Assembly (NCBI GenBank): GCA_021202515.1
Contig: JAJQCW010000057.1
Span: forward strand, 21,296-85,295
Source of the DNA: Clostridiales bacterium
Lineage (GTDB): Bacteria > Bacillota > Clostridia > Oscillospirales > Oscillospiraceae
Reading direction: 5' to 3'
DNA length: 64,000 bases
Below the pieces are notes generated by a model. That model was not told where the DNA came from. It saw only the letters and a list, made by a program, of their open reading frames with translations, and did no database searches. Shown here one piece after another: positions 46,202 to 55,322 of the stretch (its first letter is position 1; the number at the start of each line of letters is the position of its first letter). The position numbers and the translations under genes were made by a program.

Positions 46202-46824
46202 ACGGATACGACAGCATCATCTTCGACGTGGACGGAACCCTGTGGTACTCCTGCCATAAGGTGGCTAAAATCTGGTCTGCCGAGGCGCAAAAGTATACCG
46301 GCAAACCCTACTGCTGGGACGGCAAGACCCTGGAAAAGGAGTTCGGCAAGACCATGGACGACATCATGCTGGACCTGGTGCCGGAGCTGTCCCCCGCCCA
46401 GCGCCACGAGCTGGGGGAACGGTGCTACGCACAGGAGAACATCGGCCTGGCGAAAGATCCCGGCGTGCTTTACCCCGGCGTGGTGGCGACGCTGGGGGTG
46501 CTGGCGAAGCGACATCGGCTGTTCATTGTCTCCAACTGCCAGCGGGGGTATATCGAAATTTTGCTGGACAGCTATGGCCTGCGCCGCTGCTTCGAGGGGT
46601 GGCTCTCCTGGGGAAACACCCTGGCGGAGAAGGACGAGACCATCCGTGTCCTGATGGAGCGGTACGGTCTGCGAAACCCCGTCTACGTGGGGGACACCCA
46701 GGGCGACGCAAATTCCTGCGCCAAGGCAGGGGTGGACTTTGTGTTCGCCGCCTATGGGCTGGGCCAGGCGGAGGGATATGTGGCGAAGGTGGAGAGCTTT
46801 GCGGAATTGGCAGAACTTTTCTGA
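46198..46824 (+). CDS. HAD family hydrolase (tandem paralog)
   Basis: DSIIFDVDGTLWYSCHKV...LFIVSNCQRGYIEILL...VYVGDTQGDANSCAKAGVDFVFAAYGLG; ATG overlaps upstream stop. Confidence 0.9.
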   Translation: MNGYDSIIFDVDGTLWYSCHKVAKIWSAEAQKYTGKPYCWDGKTLEKEFGKTMDDIMLDLVPELSPAQRHELGERCYAQENIGLAKDPGVLYPGVVATLGVLAKRHRLFIVSNCQRGYIEILLDSYGLRRCFEGWLSWGNTLAEKDETIRVLMERYGLRNPVYVGDTQGDANSCAKAGVDFVFAAYGLGQAEGYVAKVESFAELAELF

Positions 46825-46851
46825 ACTTTTGCGCTTTTTGAAAATTCCCTC

Positions 46852-46879
46852 TTGCGTTTTCCGAAAAAGATGATATAAT
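46852..46879 (+). promoter_or_regulatory. Promoter of the aro operon
   Basis: TTGCGT-N16-TATAAT. Confidence 0.6.
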
Positions 46880-46948
46880 GGCTATACTGTTCCATTGGTT
46901 TTTTCGATGGGACGCAAGCTCCACCTGATGATTGAGGCGTATTGAACG

Positions 46949-47029
46949 ATGCTGTATTCTTCCACTTTCTCTTTTACCGGTAGCTGGAATCGATTTTTCG
47001 GTTTCGGCTATTACGCATGGGTAAAATGA
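46949..47029 (+). CDS. Aromatic-rich leader peptide (attenuator)
   Basis: Hand translation MLYSSTFSFTGSWNRFFGFGYYAWVK*; 5 Phe, 3 Tyr, 2 Trp in 26 aa; between promoter and terminator upstream of aroF. Confidence 0.75.
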   Translation: MLYSSTFSFTGSWNRFFGFGYYAWVK

Positions 47030-47096
47030 GATAGCGGGACTGTGAGCGTCTAAAGCCGCCTTTGTCAAAAGGCAGGATTCTATACACGGTAATTTT

Positions 47097-47127
47097 AGGC
47101 TCATTGTCGCAAGGCAATGGGCCTTTT
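47097..47127 (+). terminator. Attenuator terminator upstream of aroF
   Basis: aggctcattg-tcgcaagg-caatgggcct followed by ttttt. Confidence 0.75.
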
Positions 47128-47156
47128 TGCGCGCTAAAATTGAAAGGAGTATTTTT

Positions 47157-48176
47157 ATGGTAGTCATTATGAAGCCCGGCACCAGCCAGAAGGAAATTCG
47201 CAAGCTGGCGGCCTGGTTCGAGGCCCGGAACCTGCGGGTGGGCATCACCAACGGCGTGGACTGTTCCATTCTGGGTCTGGTGGGGGACACCACCCACCTG
47301 GACGAGGACAAGATTTTGCTCAATGACCATGTGGAGCGGGTCATGCGGGTGTCGGAACCCTTCAAAAAGGCCAACCGCAAATTTCACCCGGCGGACACGG
47401 TGGTCAACGTCAATGGCGTGGAGATCGGCGGCGGCAAGTTCGCGGTCATGGCGGGTCCCTGCTCCGTGGAGTCCAGAGAGCAGATAATCACCATCGCCGA
47501 TGAGGTCCAGCAGGCGGGCGCCGCCATCCTTCGGGGCGGCGCCTTCAAGCCCCGCACCAGCCCCTATTCCTTCCAGGGCATGGGCACCCCCGGCCTGAAC
47601 CTGCTGCTGGAGGCCAAGGCAGAGACGGGGATGCCCATCGTCACCGAAATCATGAGCCCCAAATACTGCGAACTGTTCGAGGAAAAGGTGGACTTGGTGC
47701 AGATCGGGGCGCGGAATATGCAGAACTTCGACCTGCTGAAGGAAGTGGGCAAGATGTCCAAGCCGGTGCTGCTGAAGCGGGGCCTCTCCAGCTCTTACGA
47801 GGAGTGGATCATGTCCGCCGAGTACATCATGAGCGAGGGCAACGAAAACGTCATCCTCTGCGAGCGGGGCATCCGCACCTTCGAGAAGTACACCCGCAAC
47901 ACGCTGGATGTCTCCGCCATCCCCGCCGTCAAGCGGATGAGCCACCTGCCCGTGGTGGTGGACCCCTCCCACTCCGGCGGCTATAGCTGGCTGGTGGAGC
48001 CGCTGACCATGGCGGCGGTGGCGGCGGGGGCCGACGGCCTCATCATCGAGGTCCACAACGACCCCAAACACGCCCTCTGCGACGGCCAGCAGTCCCTGAC
48101 CCCCATGCAGTTCGGCCAGCTCATGGGCAAGGTGCAGAAAATTGTTGACCTGATGGGTAAAACAGTAGTATTATAA
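47157..48176 (+). CDS. aroF: 3-deoxy-7-phosphoheptulonate synthase
   Basis: MAGPCSVESREQIITIADEVQQAGAAILRGGAFKPRTSPYSFQG...PVVVDPSHSGG. Confidence 0.95.
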   Translation: MVVIMKPGTSQKEIRKLAAWFEARNLRVGITNGVDCSILGLVGDTTHLDEDKILLNDHVERVMRVSEPFKKANRKFHPADTVVNVNGVEIGGGKFAVMAGPCSVESREQIITIADEVQQAGAAILRGGAFKPRTSPYSFQGMGTPGLNLLLEAKAETGMPIVTEIMSPKYCELFEEKVDLVQIGARNMQNFDLLKEVGKMSKPVLLKRGLSSSYEEWIMSAEYIMSEGNENVILCERGIRTFEKYTRNTLDVSAIPAVKRMSHLPVVVDPSHSGGYSWLVEPLTMAAVAAGADGLIIEVHNDPKHALCDGQQSLTPMQFGQLMGKVQKIVDLMGKTVVL

Positions 48177-48283
48177 AAAGGATAGAATTTGCTTTAAACC
48201 GATAAAGTATGGTAGGGGAAAGCGAAAGCTGCGGGAAATCGTTTGGTTTTGCCTGTGCATTGCTGCCCCGGAAGGGAAGCGTC

Positions 48284-49354
48284 ATGAACCGACTGAATGT
48301 GGCTCTGCCCGGCAGAGAATATGAGATTTTGATTGAACGGGGCCTGCTGGACGCGGTGGGCAAGCGGTGCCGGGTGGTGCTGATGCGGGCCACCCGTATT
48401 GCCCTGGTGACGGACAGCACCGTCGGTCCCCTGTACGCCCAGCGGGTAGTGGACAGCCTGGAGGCCGCCCGGTTTCAGGTGAAGGTGTTCACCATCCCGG
48501 CGGGAGAGTCCTCCAAGAACCCGGAGATGCTGGCCTGGCTGTGGGAGGAACTGATGGCCTTCGGCCTGACCCGCACCGACGCAGTGGTGGCCCTGGGCGG
48601 CGGCGTGGTAGGCGACCTGGCGGGCTTTGCCGCCGCCACCATCCTCCGGGGCATTGATTACGTCCAAATCCCCACAACCCTCCTGGCCCAAGTGGATTCC
48701 TCCGTGGGCGGCAAGGTGGCAGTGGACCTCCAGGCCGGGAAGAACCTGGCCGGGGCCTTCTGGCAGCCCCGGATGGTGGTCATTGACCCGGACGTGCTGG
48801 AGACGCTGCCCGACCCGGTCTTTGCCGACGGCATGGCCGAGGTCATCAAGTACGGCTGCATCTGGGACGCAGAGTTTTTCGACATGCTGGACCAGTGCGG
48901 CAGCCGGGAGCGGGTCATGGCGGCCATCGAGCAGGTCATCCACATCTGCTGCGCCATCAAAGCGGAGGTCGTCCTCCAGGACGAGCACGACCGGGGCCTG
49001 CGCATGATTTTGAACTTTGGCCACACCCTGGGCCACGCCTACGAGAAGGCGTACCACTACGAGACCTATACCCACGGCCAGGCCGTGGCCGCCGGTATGT
49101 GCCGGGCGGCGGAAATTGGCGTCCACATGGGCGTCACCCCGGCGGAGGTCCCCGGCAAAATCCAGTCCATCGTGAAGAAGTTCGGTCTGCCGGATGCCAT
49201 CCCCTGCACCCAGGCCGACTACGAGGAGGCCGTGGGCCTGGACAAAAAGGGACAGGGCGGCGATATCAGCGTCATTTTGCTGCCGGAACTGGGCAAGGCG
49301 GAGGCCGTCCGGCTGAAAAAATCGGAATTGATGGAACAAATCAAAGCACTTTGA
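48284..49354 (+). CDS. aroB: 3-dehydroquinate synthase
   Basis: VALGGGVVGDLAGFAAATILRGIDYVQIPTTLLAQVDSSVGGKVAVD. Confidence 0.96.
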   Translation: MNRLNVALPGREYEILIERGLLDAVGKRCRVVLMRATRIALVTDSTVGPLYAQRVVDSLEAARFQVKVFTIPAGESSKNPEMLAWLWEELMAFGLTRTDAVVALGGGVVGDLAGFAAATILRGIDYVQIPTTLLAQVDSSVGGKVAVDLQAGKNLAGAFWQPRMVVIDPDVLETLPDPVFADGMAEVIKYGCIWDAEFFDMLDQCGSRERVMAAIEQVIHICCAIKAEVVLQDEHDRGLRMILNFGHTLGHAYEKAYHYETYTHGQAVAAGMCRAAEIGVHMGVTPAEVPGKIQSIVKKFGLPDAIPCTQADYEEAVGLDKKGQGGDISVILLPELGKAEAVRLKKSELMEQIKAL

Positions 49355-49439
49355 GAAAGAATTGCCGGCGGGCGTTTTTCGGTGACACAACGCCGCCGAA
49401 TGTGCTCATAGGGAACCCAGCCAAAGCCTCCCCTCTGGG

Positions 49440-49562
49440 GATTTCCTTCGGTCACAGCAGAAGCGGGTTTGGCTGGGAGAGGAGCCGCAGCCGGAATGAG
49501 TGACCTTTCGCGCTTTGCGCGGAAGGGAGCGATATGGAGCTTGTGGCGACGAGGTGCGGAAA
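49440..49562. repeat. Family-3 repeat
   Basis: gcgggtttggctgggagaggag...ggaatgagtgacctttcgcgctttgcgcggaagggagcgatatggagcttgtggcgacgaggtgcgg. Confidence 0.75.
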
Positions 49563-49576
49563 GGACAGATAGAAAC

Positions 49577-50803
49577 ATGGATTTAGCGATTTATCCCCAC
49601 AAGCTACAGGGGACGGTGACGCCGCCCCCTTCCAAGAGCCAGGCCCACCGCGCCATCATCTGCGCGGCGCTGGCCGAGGGGGAGAGCCTAATTTTGAACT
49701 TGCAGCTCTCCCAGGATATCCACGCCACCCTGAACTGTATGCGCGCCCTGGGCGCGGAGGCTGCGGAGCATGGCGGCATCATCACCGGGGCCAACGCCCG
49801 CCGGGGCAAAATGCGGCCCCTGCCGGAACTGGACTGCTGTGAATCCGGCTCCACCCTGCGGTTCCTCATCCCCATCGCCCTGGTGGTGGCGGGAGGCGGC
49901 GTGTTCAGTGGCCGCGGGCGGCTGATGGAGCGGCCTCAGCGCCCCTACCGGGAGCTGTTCCAGGAGCGGGGCATCCGCTTTGAGCGGCGAAACGGCAAAA
50001 TCGAGGTGGAAGGAGAATTACAGCCCGGCACCTTCCGCATTGCGGGCAACGTGTCCTCCCAGTTCATCACGGGGCTGCTCTTCGCCCTGCCTCTGCTGGA
50101 GGCCGATTCCGACATCGTCCTCACCACGGAGCTGGAATCCGCCGGGTATATCGACTCCACCATCGTGGCCCAAAAGCTGTTCGGCGTCACAGTGGAGCGG
50201 ACAGAGACCGGTTGGCACGTCCCCGGAAACCAGCATTACCGGGCCGCCAAGGGGCCGGTGATGATCGACGCGGACTACTCCAACGCCGCCTTTTATATCA
50301 TCGCCAACGGCCTGGGCAACGACATCCAGGTCTGCGACATGAACCCCATGACCTGTCAGGGGGACAAAATCATCGTGGAGCAGGAGGCGCTGCTGGACCA
50401 GCCTGGCGAGGTGGTCATCGACGTGCGGCAATGCCCCGACCTGGTCCCCGCCCTGGCGGGACGGGCGGCTCTCCGGGACGGACAGGTGACAAAAATCGTC
50501 AACGCCGCCCGGCTGCGCATCAAGGAGAGCGACCGGCTGGATACCGTCACCACCGAGCTGAACAAGCTGGGGGCCAAAGTGGAGCAGACCCCCGACTCCC
50601 TCATCATCACCGGGGTGAAACAGCTCCACGGCGGCGTGGTGAACAGCCACAACGACCACCGCATCGCCATGATGCTGGCGATGGTGGCCAGCGCCGCCAC
50701 CGACCGGGTGATTTTGCAGGACGCGGGCAGCGTCGCCAAGTCCCACCCCGGCTTTTGGGAACATTACTACCGGCTGGGCGGACAGTTCAGCATCTGGGAT
50801 TAA
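49577..50803 (+). CDS. aroA: 3-phosphoshikimate 1-carboxyvinyltransferase (EPSP synthase)
   Basis: MDLAIYPHKLQGTVTPPPSKSQAHRAIICAALAEG...CCESGSTLRFLIPIAL...RLRIKESDRLDTVTTEL...SHNDHRIAMMLAM. Confidence 0.96.
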   Translation: MDLAIYPHKLQGTVTPPPSKSQAHRAIICAALAEGESLILNLQLSQDIHATLNCMRALGAEAAEHGGIITGANARRGKMRPLPELDCCESGSTLRFLIPIALVVAGGGVFSGRGRLMERPQRPYRELFQERGIRFERRNGKIEVEGELQPGTFRIAGNVSSQFITGLLFALPLLEADSDIVLTTELESAGYIDSTIVAQKLFGVTVERTETGWHVPGNQHYRAAKGPVMIDADYSNAAFYIIANGLGNDIQVCDMNPMTCQGDKIIVEQEALLDQPGEVVIDVRQCPDLVPALAGRAALRDGQVTKIVNAARLRIKESDRLDTVTTELNKLGAKVEQTPDSLIITGVKQLHGGVVNSHNDHRIAMMLAMVASAATDRVILQDAGSVAKSHPGFWEHYYRLGGQFSIWD

Positions 50804-50815
50804 GGAGAGAGCGAT

Positions 50816-51877
50816 ATGAAACACACGATTTTTGGCGAGTCCCACGGCCTCGCCGTGGGCGTGTCCCTGTCCGGCGTGCCGTCGGGCATCGAGCTGGACA
50901 TGGACGAAATTGCCTTTGAGATGAGCCGCCGCGCCCCCGGCAAAAGTCCCCTCTCCACCGCCCGGAAGGAGGCGGACGTGCCGGAAATTCTCTCCGGCGT
51001 GTTCGAGGGCATGACCACGGGGACCCCCCTCTGCGCCATCATCCACAACACCGACACCCGCAGCAAGGACTACGCCAAAACCAAGGATCTGGCCCGGCCC
51101 GGTCACGCCGATTACGCTGGATTCATGCGCTATCAGGGCTATAACGACTACCGGGGCGGCGGACACTTCTCCGCCCGGCTGACGGCTCCGCTGGTGTTCG
51201 CTGGGGCGGTGGCCAAGCAGATTCTGGCCCAGGAGGGTGTCAAGGTGGGCGCGCACATCCAGCAGGTGGCGGGCATTGAGGATGCGGCCTTCGACGCCGA
51301 GGCGTATCCCCTCTGCGGCGACCTGTTTTACACCGTGGCCCACAAGGACTTCCCCGTTCTGGTGGACGAGCAGGGCCAGAAAATGCAGGAGGCCATTCTC
51401 GCTGCCAAGAACGACTGCGACTCGGTGGGCGGCGTTATCGAGTGCGCCGTGCTGGGCCTGCCCGCCGGACTGGGCGCGCCGGACTACGGCGAAAACGTGG
51501 AGGGCATCTTTGCGCAGCAGCTCTTTGCCGTCCCGGCGGTGAAGGGCGTGGCCTTTGGCGTGGGCTACGGCTGCGCCGGGCTGCGAGGCAGCCAGATGAA
51601 CGACCCCCTCTATATGCGGGGCGGCGACGTGCGCACCCGCACCAACTACAACGGCGGCGTCAACGGCGGCATCACCAACGGAATGCCCGTCACCTTCACG
51701 GTGGCCGTCCGGCCCACCCCGTCCATCGCCAAGGAGCAGGACACGGTGAACCTGGACACCATGCAGAACGCCAAGCTCCGCATCGAGGGGCGGCACGACC
51801 CCTGCGTGGTCCACCGGGCGGTGCCGGTCATCGAGGCGGCGGCGGCGCTGGCCACCTGCGAGCTGCTGGGCATCTGA
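50816..51877 (+). CDS. aroC: Chorismate synthase
   Basis: HTIFGESHGLAVGVSLSGVPSG...RPGHADYAGFMRYQGYNDYRGGGHFSARLTAPLVFAGAVAKQIL. Confidence 0.97.
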   Translation: MKHTIFGESHGLAVGVSLSGVPSGIELDMDEIAFEMSRRAPGKSPLSTARKEADVPEILSGVFEGMTTGTPLCAIIHNTDTRSKDYAKTKDLARPGHADYAGFMRYQGYNDYRGGGHFSARLTAPLVFAGAVAKQILAQEGVKVGAHIQQVAGIEDAAFDAEAYPLCGDLFYTVAHKDFPVLVDEQGQKMQEAILAAKNDCDSVGGVIECAVLGLPAGLGAPDYGENVEGIFAQQLFAVPAVKGVAFGVGYGCAGLRGSQMNDPLYMRGGDVRTRTNYNGGVNGGITNGMPVTFTVAVRPTPSIAKEQDTVNLDTMQNAKLRIEGRHDPCVVHRAVPVIEAAAALATCELLGI

Positions 51878-51909
51878 TTGCATACAGGGAAAGGAATCGG
51901 TAAGAGAAA

Positions 51910-53073
51910 ATGACTGAATTAGACGAACTGCGGGGAAAAATTGACGAAATCGACCGTCAAATCGTGGCCCTTTACGAGGAGCGGATGGATTGCTGCCGCC
52001 AGGTGGGGCTGTACAAGCTGCGCACCCAAATGCCCATCTTGGACTCCGGGCGGGAGACCGAGGTGCTGCGGGGCAAGACCGACCTGGTCAGCGACCCGGA
52101 GATGAAACCCTACGTCATCGCCCTGTTTGAGCAGATCATGGCCCAGAGCCGCATGATCCAGACCAAGCTCATCAACGCCTGGAGCCCCGCCAAGGAGCGG
52201 GCTTACAGCGAGTACCAGGAGGCCATGAACAGCGGCAACTGGTTCCCGGAGTCGGACCGCATCATCTACCAGGGCCAGCCGGGAGCCTACGGCGAAGAGG
52301 CCACCATCCAGCTCTTTGGCGAGGACTGCGACCGCACCCCGGCACGGAGCTTCGAGGGCGTGTTTGTGGCCATCCGGGAGGGGCTGGGCGGTTACGGCGT
52401 GCTGCCCATTGAGAACAGCTCCACCGGCTCCATCAACGATGTGTATGACCTGCTGGGCAAATATGGCTGCTCCATCGTGGGCGAGACCATTGTGCGGGTG
52501 GAGCACTGCCTGATGGGGGTCCCCGGCTCCAGCCTGGGCAGCATCACCGACGTGTACTCCCACGAGCAGGGCTTCTCCCAGTGCCGGGAGTTTTTGAACA
52601 CCTTCCCCCAGTGGAACCAGAACGTGGAGGCCAACACCGCCGCCTCCGCCAAGATGGTGGCCAAGCTGAACGACCCCTCCAGGGCAGCCATCGCCAGCCG
52701 CCGGGCGGCCAAGCTCTACGGGCTGGACATCCTGGCGGAGAAGATCAACTACAACTCCAACAACTACACCCGCTTCGTGGTAGTGGCGGAAAAGCCCCGC
52801 ATCAGCCAGAAGGCGGACAAGATCAGCGTGATTTTCACCGTTCCCCACACAGAGGGCAGTCTGCACCGCATTTTGTCCGTGTTCGCCGCCAACGGCCTGA
52901 ACCTGCTGAAGCTGGAGTCCCGCCCCATTCCGGGCAGAAGCTGGGAGTACAACTTCTTTGCGGACTTCGCCGGAAACCTCCACAACGAGGGGATGGACGC
53001 GGTCATTCACCAGCTCATCGACGAGACGCTGAGCTTCCATATCCTCGGTAACTACGAAAAGAGCGCGGATTAA
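51910..53073 (+). CDS. pheA: Bifunctional chorismate mutase / prephenate dehydratase
   Basis: ELDELRGKIDEIDRQIVALYEERM (CM); YQGQPGAYGEEATIQLFG...GVLPIENSSTGSINDVYDLLGKY (PDT); C-terminal ACT ESRPIPGRSWEYNFFADF. Confidence 0.95.
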   Translation: MTELDELRGKIDEIDRQIVALYEERMDCCRQVGLYKLRTQMPILDSGRETEVLRGKTDLVSDPEMKPYVIALFEQIMAQSRMIQTKLINAWSPAKERAYSEYQEAMNSGNWFPESDRIIYQGQPGAYGEEATIQLFGEDCDRTPARSFEGVFVAIREGLGGYGVLPIENSSTGSINDVYDLLGKYGCSIVGETIVRVEHCLMGVPGSSLGSITDVYSHEQGFSQCREFLNTFPQWNQNVEANTAASAKMVAKLNDPSRAAIASRRAAKLYGLDILAEKINYNSNNYTRFVVVAEKPRISQKADKISVIFTVPHTEGSLHRILSVFAANGLNLLKLESRPIPGRSWEYNFFADFAGNLHNEGMDAVIHQLIDETLSFHILGNYEKSAD

Positions 53074-53104
53074 ACCATACTGGTTTGCCGTTTCAATCAG
53101 CCTT

Positions 53105-53141
53105 GCCCCCTCCGCCATGCGAAGCATGGCGGAGGGGGTTT
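53105..53141 (+). terminator. Rho-independent terminator after pheA
   Basis: ccccctccgccatgc-gaa-gcatggcggaggggg followed by tttt. Confidence 0.8.
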
Positions 53142-53265
53142 TAGCACATAAATGAGGAAACGAGATGACCAGAAAAATTTTCTGTGTTTTCCGGCTGCAA
53201 TGACAGACAAGGCCGCTGCAAAGAAATACCCGACAAAAAAATTTCTGAAAACCGGCAAAAACCAC

Positions 53266-53294
53266 TTGCGTTCGTTGGAAAAATGTTGTATGAT
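53266..53294 (+). promoter_or_regulatory. Promoter of rpsB-tsf
   Basis: TTGCGT-N17-TATGAT. Confidence 0.5.
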
Positions 53295-53410
53295 AGCAAC
53301 CGTGATTACGCACACCAGGGGGATTCTGCGCCCTGTGCCGTCCCAAAGGGGTGGTGGACGCGGGAGATGAACCGGGTGGAGGTAACAACAAAACAAGGAG
53401 GAATTTATCC

Positions 53411-54112
<702 letters not shown>

Positions 54113-54184
54113 TAGAAGTAACTGTACCATTTTCATGCCCGCCTGCGGGCGGGCATTTACCAACCGATACAGGAGGTTATAACA

Positions 54185-55120
54185 ATGGCAATTTCCGCTA
54201 AGACTGTAAAAGAGCTCCGGGAAATGACCGGCGTGGGCATGATGAAGTGCAAAGAGGCCCTGGTCGCCTGTGACGGCGACATGGACAAGGCCGTTGACTG
54301 GCTGCGGGAAAAGGGCCTGGCTGCTCAGGCCAAGAAGGCTTCCAAGGTCGCCTCTGAGGGCGTTTCCAAGGCGTATGTCATCGACGGCGTGGGCGTCATC
54401 ATCGAGGTCAACTCCCAGACCGACTTTGTCTCCAAGAACGCCACCTTCCAGGCTTTTGTGGACGATGTGGCTACCGTGGTTGCCACCGAGAACCCCGCCG
54501 ACGTGGAGGCCCTGAAAGCCGCCAACTATCCCGGCGAGGACCGCTCCGTGGACGCCGTCACCGCTGACCGTGTCCTCTCCATCGGCGAGAACATCCAGAT
54601 CCGCCGCTTCGTCCGCTATGACGACGGCATCAACGTGGCCTATGTCCACATGGGCGGCAAGATCGGCGTGCTGGTCAACCTGAAGGCCGAGGGCATTGAG
54701 GACACCGCTGCTGTCGCTGAGCTGGGCAAGGACCTGGCTATGCAGATTGCCGCTATGAGCCCCTCCTATGTCTCCTCCGACGAGATCCCTGCTGAGGAAG
54801 TGGAGAAGGAGAAGGCCGTTCAGTTGGCCAAGGCCATCGAAGAGGGCAAGGGCAACACCAAGGTCCCCGAGGCCAAGCGCAAGATGATCGCCGAGAACAA
54901 GGTCAAGGGCCGTATGAACAACTTCTACGCCGAGGTCTGCCTGCTGAACCAGCAGTATGTCAAGGAGAACAAGACCACCGTGGAGCAGCACGTCAAGGCC
55001 GTCGCCAAGCAGTTGGGCGGCAAGATCCAGGTCGTCAAGTTCACCCGCTTCGTCACCGGCGAGGGCATCGAGAAGAAAGAGGAGAACTTCGCGGACGAAG
55101 TTGCCTCTATGATCAAGTAA
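54185..55120 (+). CDS. tsf: Translation elongation factor Ts
   Basis: VKELREMTGVGMMKCKEALVACDGDMDKAVDWLREKGL. Confidence 0.98.
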   Translation: MAISAKTVKELREMTGVGMMKCKEALVACDGDMDKAVDWLREKGLAAQAKKASKVASEGVSKAYVIDGVGVIIEVNSQTDFVSKNATFQAFVDDVATVVATENPADVEALKAANYPGEDRSVDAVTADRVLSIGENIQIRRFVRYDDGINVAYVHMGGKIGVLVNLKAEGIEDTAAVAELGKDLAMQIAAMSPSYVSSDEIPAEEVEKEKAVQLAKAIEEGKGNTKVPEAKRKMIAENKVKGRMNNFYAEVCLLNQQYVKENKTTVEQHVKAVAKQLGGKIQVVKFTRFVTGEGIEKKEENFADEVASMIK

Positions 55121-55229
55121 TCAGGAACTCACCGTTCCACACAAAAATTTCAGCGCCTGTCCCTGAAAATGGGGCAGGCGCTTTTTTCGCGGTTTTTGGT
55201 TCGCGGCTTTTCCACTTTTTCTTTCCACC

Positions 55230-55299
55230 TGTAGGGGCGGCCCTTGGCCGCCCTGGGTAAGCAGGTGCTTTCTGCGGGCGGCCAAGGGCCGCCCCTACA
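55230..55299. repeat. Family-1 palindromic repeat, copy 5
   Basis: tgtaggggcggcccttggccgccc...gggcggccaagggccgcccctaca. Confidence 0.85.
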
Positions 55300-55322
55300 T
55301 ATACGGCAGAAAAAATGTCGTT

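Noticed and set aside
46886-47156. T-box riboswitch upstream of aroF
   Set aside because: No T-box consensus (TGGNACCGCG) or stem I/AG-bulge pattern seen; leader peptide plus terminator explains the region better.
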